Source: Cervus elaphus
Taxonomy: Eukaryota > Chordata > Mammalia > Artiodactyla > Cervidae
Length of the DNA stretch: 64,000 bases
NCBI RefSeq assembly: GCF_910594005.1
Contig: NC_057848.1
Span: 136,968,155 to 137,032,154 of the forward strand
Direction of reading: 5' to 3'
The number at the start of each line of letters is the position of its first letter. The first letter of the stretch is position 1. Positions 12,701 to 27,700 of the stretch are shown piece after piece. A program made the position numbers and the translations under genes. The notes below the pieces were generated by a model. That model had not been told where the DNA came from. It saw only the letters and a program-made list of their open reading frames with translations, and did not search any database.

Positions 12701-15700
12701 TGTCTAGACTTAGAAATTCCTTTCATATGAGAAGCAAGAAGCATGGGGAAAGGGGGAGGCATGCTGACTTACTGAGCACTTCCGTGCTGAGTACTTCAGA
12801 AAAAGTTGTGGTACAGAAAACTTCACTTTTGTGCAAATCAATCTAGAAAATGAGTTTGGCTGTGTTTGCAGTATTTGACCAAGTTTTAAGTGACACCTAC
12901 CTTGTGTGTTAGATGTCACACAACTTCCCTAGGTTTTGATTTGCTAGAAGGGCTCTGTCTTCGACAGCTCGTTATACTCATAGCTAAGATTTATTACAAC
13001 AAAGGAAAGATACGTATCCTTCAGAGAGGTCCCATATGCACTTCCCAGTCCTTCCTCTTCCAGGGCCACACGAGATGTGTTTTCTCTTTGGCACTGAACT
13101 ACAGGGATGTGTGTGTGATGTCTCTGCCCAGGGAAGCCCTGTTCTATTCTCAGGGTCTGAGGCTTTTCTGTGGGTGGCTGGTCATGTAGGCACATCCTCC
13201 TAGCAACTCGTCATGGTACCTGCAGCTCAGGCCCTTCAACAGTGAAACCAGGTGTACATCATCAGTGTTGATGTTTGTGCAAAGCAGCCCTTTCTTAGCT
13301 TCTGGCTAAGCTGGCATAATTCATTTCTCCAGGTGTGTGTAACAGAATCACCTATCACCAGCTTAAAGAAAACACCCAAGGGCCGCATTCCCAGGGGTTA
13401 GTCAGCAGTCAGTCGTGGTGTGGTTCTCTTGGAGACATGCGAGTAATACAACAAGACGTGCTGTATTACCTCTTCTGCATGAGTGATGTAGAAGCTTATG
13501 ATTAGATTATGTGTTTACCACAGTTTTTAAATTCCTGCTCTATAGGACTCACTTCAGTTCATAGAAATGAACAAAATAGTTCCTGATTTCATGAAGCTCA
13601 TAATATAGTGTGCTAAGTGTGATAACAGAAGCAAATCAATAGTATTGGTATGGACAAGGCAGCAATTAAATGACATGAGTTCCTTAGTAGGAGTGTCTAT
13701 CTGGAAAAAGTGCCATCTGAGTAAAACCTGCCATTTTTAGGCTCACTCACCATATTTGCTTCACACATAAGTGAGTTTTCTACAGAAAGTTTCATGAAAA
13801 GCAATTATTTATGCAATAAGTGTTATATTTAATGGACTAGACACACTACTAGGTTCTATAAATATCATAGTGAGCAAGACAAAATCCATGTCCTTTTGGG
13901 GATTTAATGTCTAGACATTTTTCTTTATTAAAAGTAAGTGGAAGAAGTAAGATCATCTTGTCTATGTATTGTGAAACAGATAAAATAATTTTCTAGTTGT
14001 TACTGGTAGTGATAGTCATGAATTCTTCATGAAGATTTTGGATTAGAATAATCAAGAGGAAGGGAAAATCTACCTTTATTCCTTACTATTAAGTATCTCA
14101 AGAAAGGTCAGATTTATTAAGTTTATGTTTTCTAAATTTTTTTTCAAACGTAAGAACATGTACCAAAAAGACCAGTATTTTGTTCATGTCTCTGTCATCA
14201 TCGATCCCTCTTTTTTTTCTTCAATAGCTGAGGGAGAACTGTACACCTTTGGAGAACCGGAGAGTGGGAAGTTAGGTCTTCCCAGAAAGCTCCTGGTCAA
14301 TCACAAAGTACCCCAGCTGGTGCCTGGAATTTCTGAGAAGGTGATCCAAGTTGCTTGTGGTGGAGGGCACACAGTTGTTCTTACAGGTACGGGTGCAGCT
14401 CCGTTCCCTGCTTTCTGTGGTACCTAATGAAAACCTTTTTTAACATTCGCTTATTTTTATTGTGGTAAGAACACTTAACATCTGATCCACCATCTTAACA
14501 GAATTTTAACTGTATAATACAGTAATGTTATCTTATAGGCACAATCTGGTATGACAGGTCTGTAGAACTTTCACCTTTGCGTAGCTGAAATCCATTTATT
14601 AGCAGCTCCCTTCTCCACCACCCTAGTTCCTGGCAACCACCATTCAAGTCTCTGCCTCAGTGAGTTTGTATGTTTCAGATACTTCATGTAAGTTGACTTT
14701 GCATCTTTTTCCGTTAAGATCTCTACTTTTTGTTCCTATAGTTAGTTAACATTTCTGGCCTATGGAAGATATTGCTAAGTAGAAAAAAAATGAATCTTGT
14801 TGAATCGTTTTTGCTTACATAATTGACATTTTCATGACCTTAACACCTTTAATGGAAGCAAATAACTTTTTTAGCTTATTTTCAAGAACACTTTGTTTTC
14901 CTCATGTATATGTATTCCATATTTAAAATTGACATTAATTTTTCTGAAATACTTTATTTTGAAGTATTTTGAAGTATATTTTGAAGCTCCTTGTTAATAG
15001 TCTTTTCTACTTGTCATTGGTAATTCTTTTCTTTGATATTCACAATATCTAACTTGGTGATTTCTTTGTGATTTTTATGTCTGTTACAGTAATTCATTAA
15101 AGGGGGTTAAGATTTTAAATGACAGATAAGAATACAGAGTTAGAACCTTAATGATAATGTCCCTTTTGGCTTCTGAATTTTGTTTTTGGTATGATATGTG
15201 ACTTCTTAGGATGCTAATCAATATAATTAAAATATACTACCTATTAATATGCTTACATTGATGCTCCCAGATTTGTTCAGCATTAGATTTATTTTAAATG
15301 AGTAGTATAGAGGTAATGCAGTTAGGTAGTGAATAATTATGATACTTTTTAGTAAAAAGAAACAGTTTTTGAAGTCACCACTTAATCTTCAGTAACCCAA
15401 AGCTAGAAGTGTTCTAGACAAATTTTTAAATAACATCCAATTCTTAGATATTGCTTAAATGTTGCAAGGTGATTAAGCAGTGTATTATCTTTAGATTTTC
15501 CTCTCTTACATCACTTTTCCTTGACTTCCTATTCTAGTCCTGGTCATGCTTATAAAGCTATGGTTTCCCATAATTGCAATTTCCAGATGGAATATTTTCA
15601 ATGTGAGAAATATTTTTTTCCAGGTCCTCCACTCTAAATTTGGAAATAATTCTGAAGTTTAAGATTTTTTTTAAACTTCTGCTGATAAAGTGAATTTTTA

Positions 15701-18700
15701 TATAATTTCTGAAAGATTTATTCTAGGAATTAAACTTTAATCTTTATAAATTATCTGAAAATTTATTCTGTAGGCAGAAATGCAATTTATTCTTGCATCA
15801 TGTATTTTCTCTGGTTTATACCAAGATTATAGAAAGAATTAATTTACTAGGTTTATACCAAGGTTTATACCAATTAATTTACTAGGTTTATACCAAGATT
15901 ATAGAAAGAATTAATTTACTAGGTAATTGACAGTTATTCTGAAGGACGCAATGTTGACTATATAAAATGTGTCATTAAACCATATATTATAAAATATTTT
16001 CAAGATAATCTTTTAATTATACTTAAAATTTTAAATGCACATATATGCACATAAGTGTGATAGTTTCTTATAGTATAATAGACATTTAGCTTTCTGTGAG
16101 CTTTGTTTTGAAGTAAAAAGCCATGTTGCCAGAACCTGATTGTTTTCTCCAGATTTTTGGAGACTTTCGAATCTCACAGATCATTAAAGTTTTTATATTT
16201 TAAGTTTTTTATTTTGTAAGAAAATATGAGGACCTACAGAAGATTGCCAACTTCCAGTTTGCATTTGGCTAAATATGAACATTGCAAGAAAAATGCAATC
16301 TGTTTTCACCATTATATCATAAAATAAGGGTCATTTTCAAAACAAAAATTTTAAAGCTCTTAATTTTATAATAAAAGACACCCCCTTAAATTGTATAAAT
16401 TTATCTGTATGAAAGATTCACTACTTTGCCTATTTTTTAAAATTTATTCATGAACCTTTGAAGGCTTTATTATGAGCCAGTCCTGGTGAGAAACCTGTGT
16501 TCTGAAGTAGTATGGATAGAAATATTAAATATTTAGTCCTAATTGATAAAGAAATGAACCTAAAGAGTGTATGATCATCAGTTTGAGTAAGTACTAAGTT
16601 AAATACCTAAGAGTTATCAGATACTTTGCAAGATCATAAAGCCAAGAATAGCTAATCATCTGTTCTAAATGGTTCTCTTAACTAAAGGGAATGGCTTGGA
16701 TTAGATGATTCTCTGGAGGCCCTCCCCAGCTTTGTTTTTTCTTGTGTCGGTAATTCTGATCTTAAAAGTCTCTTTAGATCCGACTTTACTGATCTTAAAG
16801 TCAATAAAATACTTTAAAGATAATTAGTTCATTGTTGATAAATTTATTTAAAACTTGATATTTTTATATAACTACGATAGATTACACAATATAGCTACTG
16901 GTTGTAGTGATAGTCAGGGAAACGATGGATTGCTGTTGAGAAAGTATCAGACTGGGACTAGGACAGACTTAAGTGAGACCGAGTGATCCATGTCATTTTG
17001 TATGTCATCCACAGCAGTTATCAGAAGACAAGAAAGGCTTGGTTATTAGATTGGGTTCACAATGAAGTCTGGACCCTCAAAGAAAATAAGAACTTAACTT
17101 CTCCAGATTATATTTAGACAAACTTAAGATCTCTACAGGGCTACACAAGTATCTAGTTGTGAAATGAAATGTATTCTGTGAAATTAGAGTAATATTTGTC
17201 TGAAGCCAACTAATCAAATCTGTTTTCCTAAGACGGTATTATTTATTAACATTGAATTACATTGTTAAAAATGTTACAAAGGTGGGATGACTAAAAATTA
17301 TATTGATTTTTGTATATAATGTCCTTAGGTAAGAGTCTTCAGTCACTTAAAAATAATAGAAGCTATTGTCATTGCTAATCATTCAAGCACACAAGGGAAC
17401 AGAATAAGGACAAAACTTTTGTAACTTGATTCAGTCTGCCTGAACAGCCTAATTTCACAGCCCAAGAAACTAGGAGTAATTGTTGGCCAGCTTGAGATAG
17501 ACAGTTTTTTCACTTACCCAACATCCTCCTATTAAGCTGAATGTTTAGAATTGGAGATATGCTATGTGATTATTAGTTTTACTAGAGATAGTGTTTTTTA
17601 CACTAAAATAAAGGTCTCTTTGCCATTGCCTCAGTGTGGCTTCATATCCTTGACACTGTGTTGTCTTTAAGCAATAATATCTTTGTGTCTTATTCATGAA
17701 GTAAACATTAGAAAGAAAAATGTAAAACTATATGACAATAGTTATGTGTTCATCAGTATCCTGTGTTGTCCCAATAAGGTGAGTTGATTAGATAATTACT
17801 TTTTAGAAAATTGTTCTTTTACTACTTACTGACTGTCCCATTGTGTTTTTAAACCTTCCTGTATGTTTTCTCATTTAATCCTCGCAGCAGGTCTTTTAGA
17901 TAGAGTTTACAGCATTAGGGAATTTAAGTAGCTTGTCTGCTTGCCACAGCTAGTAGTAATGAAGGTTTGGGCTTCTATCTGAATCTGAAGCTCTCGCTTC
18001 TATAACTGCAGCAGGAGAGGCAATGTGTTGCACTGCGGAGAAGCACACCAATGCAGTCGACACTGTGCCTCCTGAGGCAGGGGCCCAGAAGCATTGTGTG
18101 TCTAAAAGGACACTTACGTCGCCACTTGTTTATCCTGTTCTTGGGCTTTTCCATTTCTCAAGACTATATGAGCTAATACTTACTAAATTATTGGAGTTCA
18201 TTTGGAATCACTTCAAAACTACTAATATTACATAGGATGGATAAACAGCAAGGTCATATTTTATATTCAGTATCCTATGATAAACCATAATGGAAAAGAA
18301 TATGAAAAGAATATATGTATAACTGAGTCACTTTGCTGTCTAGCAGTAATTAGCACAACATTGTAAATCAACTATACTTCAATAAAATTTTTTTAAAAAT
18401 TTAAATAATATAGAGGAAAGGCTTTTCCCCTCCTCTGATTATTATTGCACTTCGTAATAAATGAGCTTTGTGCTGTGCTGTGCTTAGTAGCTCAGTCGTG
18501 TCCTAGGCTTTGCAACCCCATGGCCCCCACCAGGCTCCTCTGTCTATGGGGATTCTCCAGGCAAGAATACTAGAGTGGGTGGTGATGCCCTCCTCCAGGG
18601 GATCCTCCCAACCCGTGGATCGAACCCAGGTCTCCCACATTGCAGGTGGCTGCTTTACCATCTGAGCCACCCGGGAAGCCCAAGAACACTGGAGTGGGGA

Positions 18701-21700
18701 GCCTGTCCCTTTTCCAGGGCATCTTCCCAACCCAGGAATCAAACTGGGGTCTCCTGCATTGCGGGTGGATTCTTTACCAGCTGAGCTACCAGGGAAGCTC
18801 TAAATGAGCTTTACCTGTGAATAAATGTAGCATATCTGCTGTAAGTTTTAATTCTCATGCAGATTTTCCTCTGAGATTATTTTCTAAAATAGGTTATTCC
18901 ATTAAACTACTGTTAAAAGTAAGGACCTTTTCTGTGGGAAACACTATTCGTTTATTTAAGTCAGTGAAAGGAATTAGCTTAATGACAACTGATGCTTTTT
19001 GACTGAGTGGTAATTATAGGGACTTTTTTGGTTTCACTGACTTTTGTGTATTTAGCAGTTCCTTCTATCATTATATGTAAGAGATGGAATTAGGCCCATG
19101 ACATAATTGTTACAACTGTGTACCTTGTCATTTTTCTCTTCCTTTATCGAATATATAGTTAAGTATTAGGTATTCTTACATGAGTGTTTCTTTGAGAGAC
19201 CCTTAACGTACTTTATAGAAGAGGATCCATCACCATTTTTCCAGATATAATGATGACAGTATCTGTATCTCTGAAATCCTTTTCTGGTATTTGCCTCTCC
19301 CTTTTCAGAGAAAGCCGTGTATACCTTTGGGCTGGGACAGTTTGGTCAACTGGGTCTTGGCACTTTCATTTTTGAAACTTCAGAACCCAGAGTCATTGAG
19401 AGTGTTAAGGATAAGAAAATAAGTCACGTTTGCTGTGGAGAAAATCACACAGCTTTGATAACAGGTATGGATCAAATTTCTGTTAATATACTTAATGGAA
19501 CTGGGTATATTTTATTACAAAATAAATACTATAGAGAATGAATGTATCTGACTAAAACAGAGGAATTAATAAGTGAGAAAATGTAATTCCTTGTTTAATA
19601 TGCCAATGTATAAAGTTGTAAACTCCTTTTTCATATTTTAGTTCAATTTAAAATCAGTGTAAATGATCCGAAGATTTAGAGCCTCAAAATACGTCAGTGC
19701 TCTCAGAGGTGAGACCATAGTATTATACTTTGGCAGAAAGCTGGAGTCTTTTTGAAACTATTGATTTGAAGGCTCTAAACTCTGCTCACACCAAGAGGAA
19801 AATCTCCTAAGAAGGAACTTATTTTAAAACATTCTCCGTGTTCAATCTGACAGTACCATTCAGGCTGAGTAAATTCTTAGAATGCTTCTGCCACTAGGAG
19901 GTGTTTTCAGGAGTAACTTTCCTACTTTCTCCACAGTGCTAGCAGTTCTCGCTCTCCTGCTCTGTAGTTTCTCCTTCTATCTGGGAAGATGCTGCTTTGG
20001 GCCTACTTCTCAACCACAGAAACTAGGTGCTGCCAGTGTAGGACTCAGTAAAGGGGCTTCCCTAAAATGACTGACTCACCCATAGATAATTCATACACTG
20101 CACAATTTTAATTGCTTTGGAACAAAAGGCTCTGTAATTTTTTTATTTATAGCTCACAGTTCTATCGAAAAAGCAAAGCATTAAAAAGTCGTAACTCATA
20201 TAATATTTGAAATAATCCAGATACTGGTATTTCTGTGTTTTCCTCCTTCTCTACAAAAGTTTCTGCTATGGTGGAGCTCATCTAATGGTATCTGGTTGGG
20301 GGAAGTAGGGATCAGCAAATGCAAGGTACTGCCATATACTGGCCCTTGTTCCCCAAAGAACCTTTCAGAGAGCACTGGTTGCCTGTTTTCCAGTATCAGT
20401 GTCCTTGTTAAAAGTACAGTCGCTAAGTGTAGTTGCTAAGTCGTGTCCGACTCTTTGTGACCCCATGGACTGTAGCCCACCAGGTTCCTCTGTCTGTGGA
20501 ATTTCCTAGGCAAGAATACTGGAGTGGATTGCCATTTCCTTCTCCTGGGAATCTTCCCAACCCAGGGATCAAACCTGGGTCTTTGTATTGCAAGCAGATT
20601 CTTTACCATCTGAACCACAAAGGAAGCCCATTACGTTAAAGTCCTTGTTAATGTACATCCTTGTTATGTTAATGAACATCCTTGTTACTACCTTAAAGTC
20701 CTTGTTAATGTAGCATGAAATTGAACTATACACAATGTAAAGAATTATTCATTCATAGTCCCAGAAAAGTTGTTGATATGTATGCCTTACTGCTGGGCCC
20801 TTAAACTCAGTTTCTCTGTCCTTACTGCCATTTTCCATCAACTCTATCTAAATTGCCACTGATAGTTGTCGTGGTCTGGGTGCAGACTGGAAAAGAATTT
20901 CCAGACATGAGACAGAATGAGAGGAAAATAAAATTTATTAGAGTGGGAGACACTGTTAGAACAGTGGGCCAGCTCAAGGAAGAACCGATGTTGAATAGGG
21001 GTCCTCAGTACACTTTTATACCCAGGGTACAAGGAGTGGGATGGGGTCTTGTGGGTCATTTGCTGATTGGATGAGGCATACACCCAGTATACTGGGTGGG
21101 GGAAGTGTATGGATGTGAGAGTTGGACTATAAAGAAAGCTGAGCACCGAAGAATTGATACTTTTGAACTATGGTATTGGAGAAGACTCTTGAGAGTCCCT
21201 TGGACTGCAAGGAGATCCAACCAATACATCCTAAAGGAAATCAGTCCTGAATATTCATTGGAAGGACTAATGTTGAAGCTGAAACTCCATCACTTTGGCC
21301 ACCTGATGCAAAGAACTGACTTAAAAGACCCTGATGCTGGGGGAAATTGAAGGTGGGAGGAGAAGGGGATAACAGAGGATGAGATGGTTGGATAGCATCA
21401 CCGACTGAGTGGACATGAGTTTGAGTAAACTCCGGGAGTTGGTGATGGACAGGGAGGCCTGGCGTGCAGTCCATGAAGTTGCAAAGAGTTGGACGCGACT
21501 GAGTGACTGAACTGAACTGAATGGGGTAGGAGGGGAGACAGGTTATACTGTTCCATTAATAGTTACAACATGGAGGAGGGAAGGACGATAAGGGTCTGGT
21601 TTTTCCATTCCTGCATTACAAGACCCTCCTTGGTTTTATCTGCTCTTTCATCCTTGGTTCACCACAATAGTAAATATACACTTTTTACAGATCCTTTAAC

Positions 21701-24700
21701 ATGTAATTAGGTTATTTGGTTAAAATTTTGTAATACCTTTCCTCCTGATGAAAGAAATTATAGCACAAATAATTGAATTATTAATTTTGTTTGACTGTTT
21801 TGGTCGTGAGTCCTCCGCAGGAGTAGATGTTATGAATTTTTTTGTTGTTGTTCAAGACTAATGAGAGGTATGTAGTGAGTTATCAGAAAGTTCTTACCAG
21901 TTCCCCATTATAGCCAGTGGTTCATGTTTTTAAAAGCTCTCTGAGGTTGGAAGTGTGATCGGACAGCTTGATCAGAGCTTATTTTTTCTGGCTAAAGATA
22001 CTCAAGTTTAAAAAAAAACCTTAACATTTTGAATAAGGGAAGTGAAAGTCACTCAGTTGTGTCCGACTCTCCGCAACCCCATGGACTACAAAGTCCATGG
22101 AATTCTCCAGGCAAGAATACTGGAGTGGGTAGCCATTCCCTTCTCCAGGGGATCTTCCCAACCCAGGGATCGAACCCAGGTCTCCCGCATTGCAGGCGGA
22201 TTCTTCACCAGCTGAGCCACCAGGGAAGCCCTTGTGAATAAGGAAATCAGGGTCAAAAAAAGGAGGAGGAAAGCAACAAAAATAGGGAGTACACATAAAG
22301 AAAGGAAACAAATACCTAAAAGTAAGAATTATAACAATCTAAATTGAGAATCTAAATGCTGGTTTATTGGTTATTTATAGGGAATCTTTTTGTTTTTAAT
22401 ATATTAAGTTTTGAACTTGCCACTTCAGTGAATTATGGTTATTTTTTCAGAAAATTCTCTTGGTTTTTCTTAGTATACGGTTACTTTGCCATCTTAAAGT
22501 GCAAGTTCCCAAATATGATCTTGTCATTTCCCAGCTTAAAACCATTCATTTAGGTTATTGGTGTTCTTAATATCTGCCTTAGAATCCACCTACAATGCGG
22601 GAGACCCCGGTTCGATTCCTGGGTTGGGAAGATCCCCTGGAGAAGGGATAGGCTACCCACTCCAGTGTTCTTGGGCTTCCCGGGTGGCTCAGCTGGTAAA
22701 GAATCTGCCTGCAATGTGGGAGACCTGGGTTTGATCCCTGGGTTGGGAAGATCCCCTGGAAAAGGGAAAGGCTACCCACTCCAGTATTCTGGCCTGGAGA
22801 ATTCCATGGACTTGTATAGTCCATGGGGTCGCAAAGAGTTGGACATGAGTGAGCGACTTTCACTTTTACTTGTTCATAATGTAGAGTTCAAAAATGCTTA
22901 ATATGAGCTAATAAGATACTCTGCAGTGTGGCTCCTTGTTACCTCTTCAGACTCATCTCATACCACTCTCCCCTTTGTGCTCCACACACATTGGTTGCCT
23001 CTCGGCTTCTTGACTGTGTTATGCTTTCTGTGCTTGGTATGTACTGCTGGCCTCTGCCTGAAAAATTCTTTGCTCCCTCCCTCTTGTAGCTAAACCCTAA
23101 TCCTTTCAGCTTCAGTTTGAAAGCCTTTCCTAATCACTGGTTTAGAGGGAGAGCCCCTCCTCTGTACCTGTACTGGCACCATTTCCTTTATTTCTGCTTC
23201 CATGGCACTGACCTCACTTGAGATGGAGAGTATGCAGGAAAGGCTTGAGGAGTGAAGGTTCAGACTAGCTGCTATGGCCGCAGACAAAAAGATTAACTGG
23301 CGAGGTGACAAAATTACTCATCATTATCTTGGGCCCGGCTGTACAGGGGACCCCCCCCCCCAATGTTGGTATCCCCAACAAGCAGCATGGTTGGTTTATG
23401 GCATTTCCTTCAGGAGCTTTCCACAACCCCGAAGCAGAAGTAAGAGAGAGGATTGATCCAGTCTAGTGGTGTTTTGGTCTCCCCAGGGGACACATGGCAA
23501 TATCGGAGATATTTTTGATTGTCATAGTTGCAGAGGCGGGCATTTAATAGATAGAAGCCATGGATATTGCTGAACATTCCACAAGGCACAGGACAAACCC
23601 ATATAGTTGGGAATTATCCAACCTCAAATGTCTGTAGCGCCAGAGTTGACAAACCCTCAATGACCTGAGGGAAAAAGAAAATAAATTGGGATGTAGAAGG
23701 TCAGAATACAAAAATCTCCTTCTCTTTGATAAGGTGGTATTTATCATGAGAGCTCATGCTGGATTGCTGCTGCTCCATACAACACCTCGCAGGACTGGGT
23801 CTCAACTTCACAAGCCACCAAGGGCTTAGTGATTTATTCTCGTGGTATCTATTGCCTAATGTTATGTGTGGACAACAGAAACCATAGTGTGGAAACATCA
23901 ATGGACCAGAGTAAATTCAATGCAGAATATGAGGGGAAAATTGCAATGTCAATTAATATATCTACTGTTTACAAATAGATCCATCAAAGTAACACTTTCA
24001 TAATTCTCTCTTTTTTTCATTTTAGAATCAGGCCTTTTGTATACTTTTGGAGACGGTCGACATGGAAAACTGGGACTCGGAATGGAGAATTTTACCAATC
24101 AGTTCGTTCCCGCATTGTGTTCTAATTTTTTGAAGTATATAGTACATTTGGTAAGGGCTTCACATTTCCCTGTTTACGTGTTCATATTCCTATATTTGAT
24201 TCTTTTGGGATTTCATAGAAAATGAGTCCTTTTACATTTAGATGAAATATTATCATGGCTCTATCTAGTGAATATACTTGTGTCCTAAAGGCCAAATGTC
24301 AGACATCACAACACTGAAAATCTGTCCTTTTTCTAGTGTTTCTTCTCACTCATAGTAGTCATCTGTAAATGTTTGTTGGGTTAGATACCATTCAGACCCT
24401 CAGATCCTGCTGATAATAAATGAGTTTTGAAAATACTTTTATTTAGCTAAGTGCTATTTGGATTAAGTGTTGTTTCAGTATTGTCCGCATTAGGCACCAT
24501 ATCTCTGTTGTTTCTAACACTTGCCAATTAAGAACGATAGATGAAAATTTTGTTTAGTCTGTGATAATAGTAAGGGCTTCCCAGGTGGCACAGTGGTAAA
24601 GAATCCACCTGCAGTGCAGGAGATGCAAGAAATTTGAGTTTGATCTCTGAGTCAGGAATATCCCCTGAAAGAGGAAATGGCAACCCACTCCAGTATTTTT

Positions 24701-27700
24701 GCCTAGAAAATCCCACAGACAGAGGAGCCTGGCAGGCTACAGTCCATGGGGTTGCAAAGAGTCAGACATAACTGAGCAACTGTGTGCACACACACCACAG
24801 GCACACACACATGCACACACACACTGATGATAATATTGTTGCAGGAAGGGGGACCCCTTCTAGGGCCCAAAACTGGGCTCTTGTCTAACACTCTGAAATG
24901 AATTGTCCGAGGAGACACATGTGCTGACAAAGCAAGAGATTTTATTGGGAAGGGCGCCCGGGTGGAGAGCAGGAGGGTAAGGGAACCCAGGAGAACTGCT
25001 CTGCTACGTGGCTCGCAGTCTCAGGTTTTATGGTGATGGGGTTAGTTTCCGAGTTGTCGTTAGCCAGTCATTCTGACTCAGAGTCCTTCCTAGTGGTGCA
25101 TGCCTTGTTCAGCCAAGATGGATGCCAGACAGAAGGATTCTGGGAGGTGGTCGGACATGTGGTGTCTTCTTTTGACCTTTCCTGAACTCTTCTGGTTGGT
25201 GGTAGCTTATTAGTTCCCTGTTCCTTACCAGGACCTCCTGTCGTAAAATAACTCATGCAAATGGTTACTGTGGTGCCTGGCCAGGGTGCACAGTTTCAGT
25301 CAGTGTGCTTCCCCTAACAATATCACTTGGAATTTGTTCCCCAGAGGCTCAGAGCCTCATACTGTGGAACACTTCCCATTTCTTGATTTGACACCTATTT
25401 GATGAATACCTGCTTGGTACAAGATACTGGACTGAGGATGAGCAATACAGAGCATGCAGTGATGAACACTGAGACCAGATTCTCACTCACTGAGCTTATA
25501 ATCCTGTGTGCGGGTGTGTGTGTTGGTTGCTCAGTTGTGTCCGACTCTTTGCAACCCCATGGACTATAGTCCTCCAGGCTCCTCTGTCCATGAGACTCTC
25601 TAGGCAAGAATACTGGTGTGGGTTGCCACTCGCTTCTCCAGGGGATCATCCTGACCCAGAGATTGAATCCGGGTCTCCCGCATTTCAGACAGATTCTTTA
25701 CAATCTAGCCACCAGGGAAGCCCCTGTATAATCTTATGGGGAAGATAATTTTTTTAAATGTTATACATAAAACAGATCCATTTTAACTTTGGAAATATTA
25801 TGAAGGAAAGGTTCAGGGTATGCTATTCTATGTTGCAATGTAGAACTCTATGAAGATACCAAAAGTCTCTATATTGTAAACACTACATAATGTTTTTTTA
25901 AGCATTTTATTGAAAACTACTTATTTCTTAAAGTCCTTAAGATGTTGATTACGTTTTTCATTCTTTCACCATTGTGCATGCTTGCATTTTGCTTTTGGGG
26001 CTTTTAAGCATTAAACTTAAGAAACCTTCACGTAAAGAGAAAGGCTTGAAGACATGTTTATCCCAAGAGACTGATGTATTCTTGGGTCCCTTATTACTTT
26101 TTTAAATTTATTAAATTTATTTTAATTGGAGGATAATTACTTTACAATATTGTGATGGTTTTTGTTGTACAATGACATGACCCATGGATCACTTATATTT
26201 AAGTAGAACTTGTCTGATTTTTTTCAAGTTGTTAGTGTTGCTCCCAGATTAAAATAGCATTTTCTAACTTGTGAAGAGAAATATAATGTGCCAGATAGTT
26301 TTTTCTCTATACTATATATTCAGTTGAAAGTAAAATGATGTATTAGATTTGGTCTAATTTTCCGTAATAGTTTTTAAAGAATATATATTGTAATTCGTGT
26401 GTTTTGTGTGTGTGTGTGTGTGTGTGTGTTGTGTGTGTGTGTGTGTGTGTGTGTGTGGAGGGAGAGAAGGAGATAGATTCAATCATTCAGTCTAGGAGGT
26501 CTACTGCTAAGTTAATGTTTTGTAGCTAAAAACTGCTAAAAACCCATTTGTGTTTGAAGCCAATGTCGATGAATTTATCGGTGAATTTATGCTGCAGGTT
26601 GCTTGTGGTGGATGTCACATGCTAGTTTTTGCCACTCCACGACTTGGTATGGCAGAAGATGTTGAGCCAGATGAAATAAATAATTCTTGCTTACCTTCGG
26701 CTATATCTGTGCCTATCAGTGATCCACCTTTAGAAAACATGCTGCAGAGATCTTTATCAGCACGTGTGCGCCGTAGAGAGAGGGTACGTTTGTGACCTGT
26801 TCTATATAATAAGACTGTCTAGTGCTGCAAAGAAAACTGGAAGAAAACAAATTTATTTTCTTTTTAAACCAAAGAAGGATCTTCTTAGATAAATTTACTA
26901 TATAAAATGATTAGAATTAATGGCTTACAAACTTTTAAAGAAAACTCAGAATTAAACTGTTAAATTAGAAAATTGAGATGATCATAGATAACCTTTGTAG
27001 ACAGTGGTACTGCTAAATTGTTGTCTCAACTGTATATGAATTGACTACTATTTTGGTTTTGTCTTTTAAAGCTAATACGTCATGAGCAGTGAAAGGTTAT
27101 ATAGTATAAGTAATGAAAGGTTGAAAACAAAAAATAAGGACTTTGGGTTGAAAGAGGGAATGTTCTTTCTTAATTAAATTTAGGGATTCTCATTCTGTGC
27201 TTTAAAATGATCATTATATAAAGTAATTAGCCTCCAACTAATAAAAATAAATGGAAAGAAAAAAAGTAGTAATAATAACAAAAACAAATCATCACCAAAA
27301 AAAAATAAAATAAATAAAATGATCATTACAATGACACTTATATTTTAAAAAGTAAAATCCCAAGTAATTTTTAAAGGAGACATTCCTTTTTAAATAAAAA
27401 TTACTTTAAATTCCCAAATGTATGCCTTTAGAGGTAAAAAGTTACATTTGGCTTTTTATTATGAAAAAGTATATATGGAAAAATTAAGAAATATCCCGTA
27501 AGTATTTTGTAGTTGGTTTGTGTTTCTTGAGTAACTGTTTTCTTTCAGGGAAGGCAGAGAAAACACACATACACTTTTCCCATCTGGTGAAAAACATAGC
27601 TCCAGATTGACGATTTAGAGCAACTTAGACATAGAGGCAACAAAACAAAACATTTTTGAGCCCTTGGGGATTATTCAAGAGTGAACATTGTAGGATGTTG

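Larger units (their letters stand above)
14387..19308 (+). other. RPGR: RPGR intron 7
   Basis: 4922 nt. It holds an L1M-like antisense scrap (about 14435-14700), a local tandem duplication (15813-15923), a possible MIR (about 17865-17995), an L1 3' tip (18306-18400) and a dimeric SINE (18474-18800). No gene seen. Confidence 0.8.
19465..24025 (+). other. RPGR: RPGR intron 8
   Basis: 4561 nt. It holds three SINE loci (20424-20632, 22038-22231, 22578-22872), an LTR with a nested BovB piece (20867-21666) and an L2-like stretch (about 22905-23235). 23240-24025 is unrecognised. Confidence 0.85.
24151..26597 (+). other. RPGR: RPGR intron 9
   Basis: Contains a SINE (24572-24785), a CA run, a solo LTR (24837-25319), another SINE (25520-25723), a short L1 3' piece (26096-26190) and a TG microsatellite (26398-26458). 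Confidence 0.85.

Noticed and set aside
21096..21350. Reverse-transcriptase-like ORF
   Set aside because: Truncated BovB 3' end; no start, no catalytic domain. The same applies to 57851-58129.
22029..22311. ORFs in both strands with GSIPGLGRSPGEG-type peptides here and at many other sites
   Set aside because: They recur wherever a Bov-tA SINE lies and are translations of the repeat.
22674..22745. tRNA-like A and B box sequence, possible tRNA gene
   Set aside because: It is the tRNA-derived head of a SINE, without a full cloverleaf or anticodon arm of a functional tRNA.
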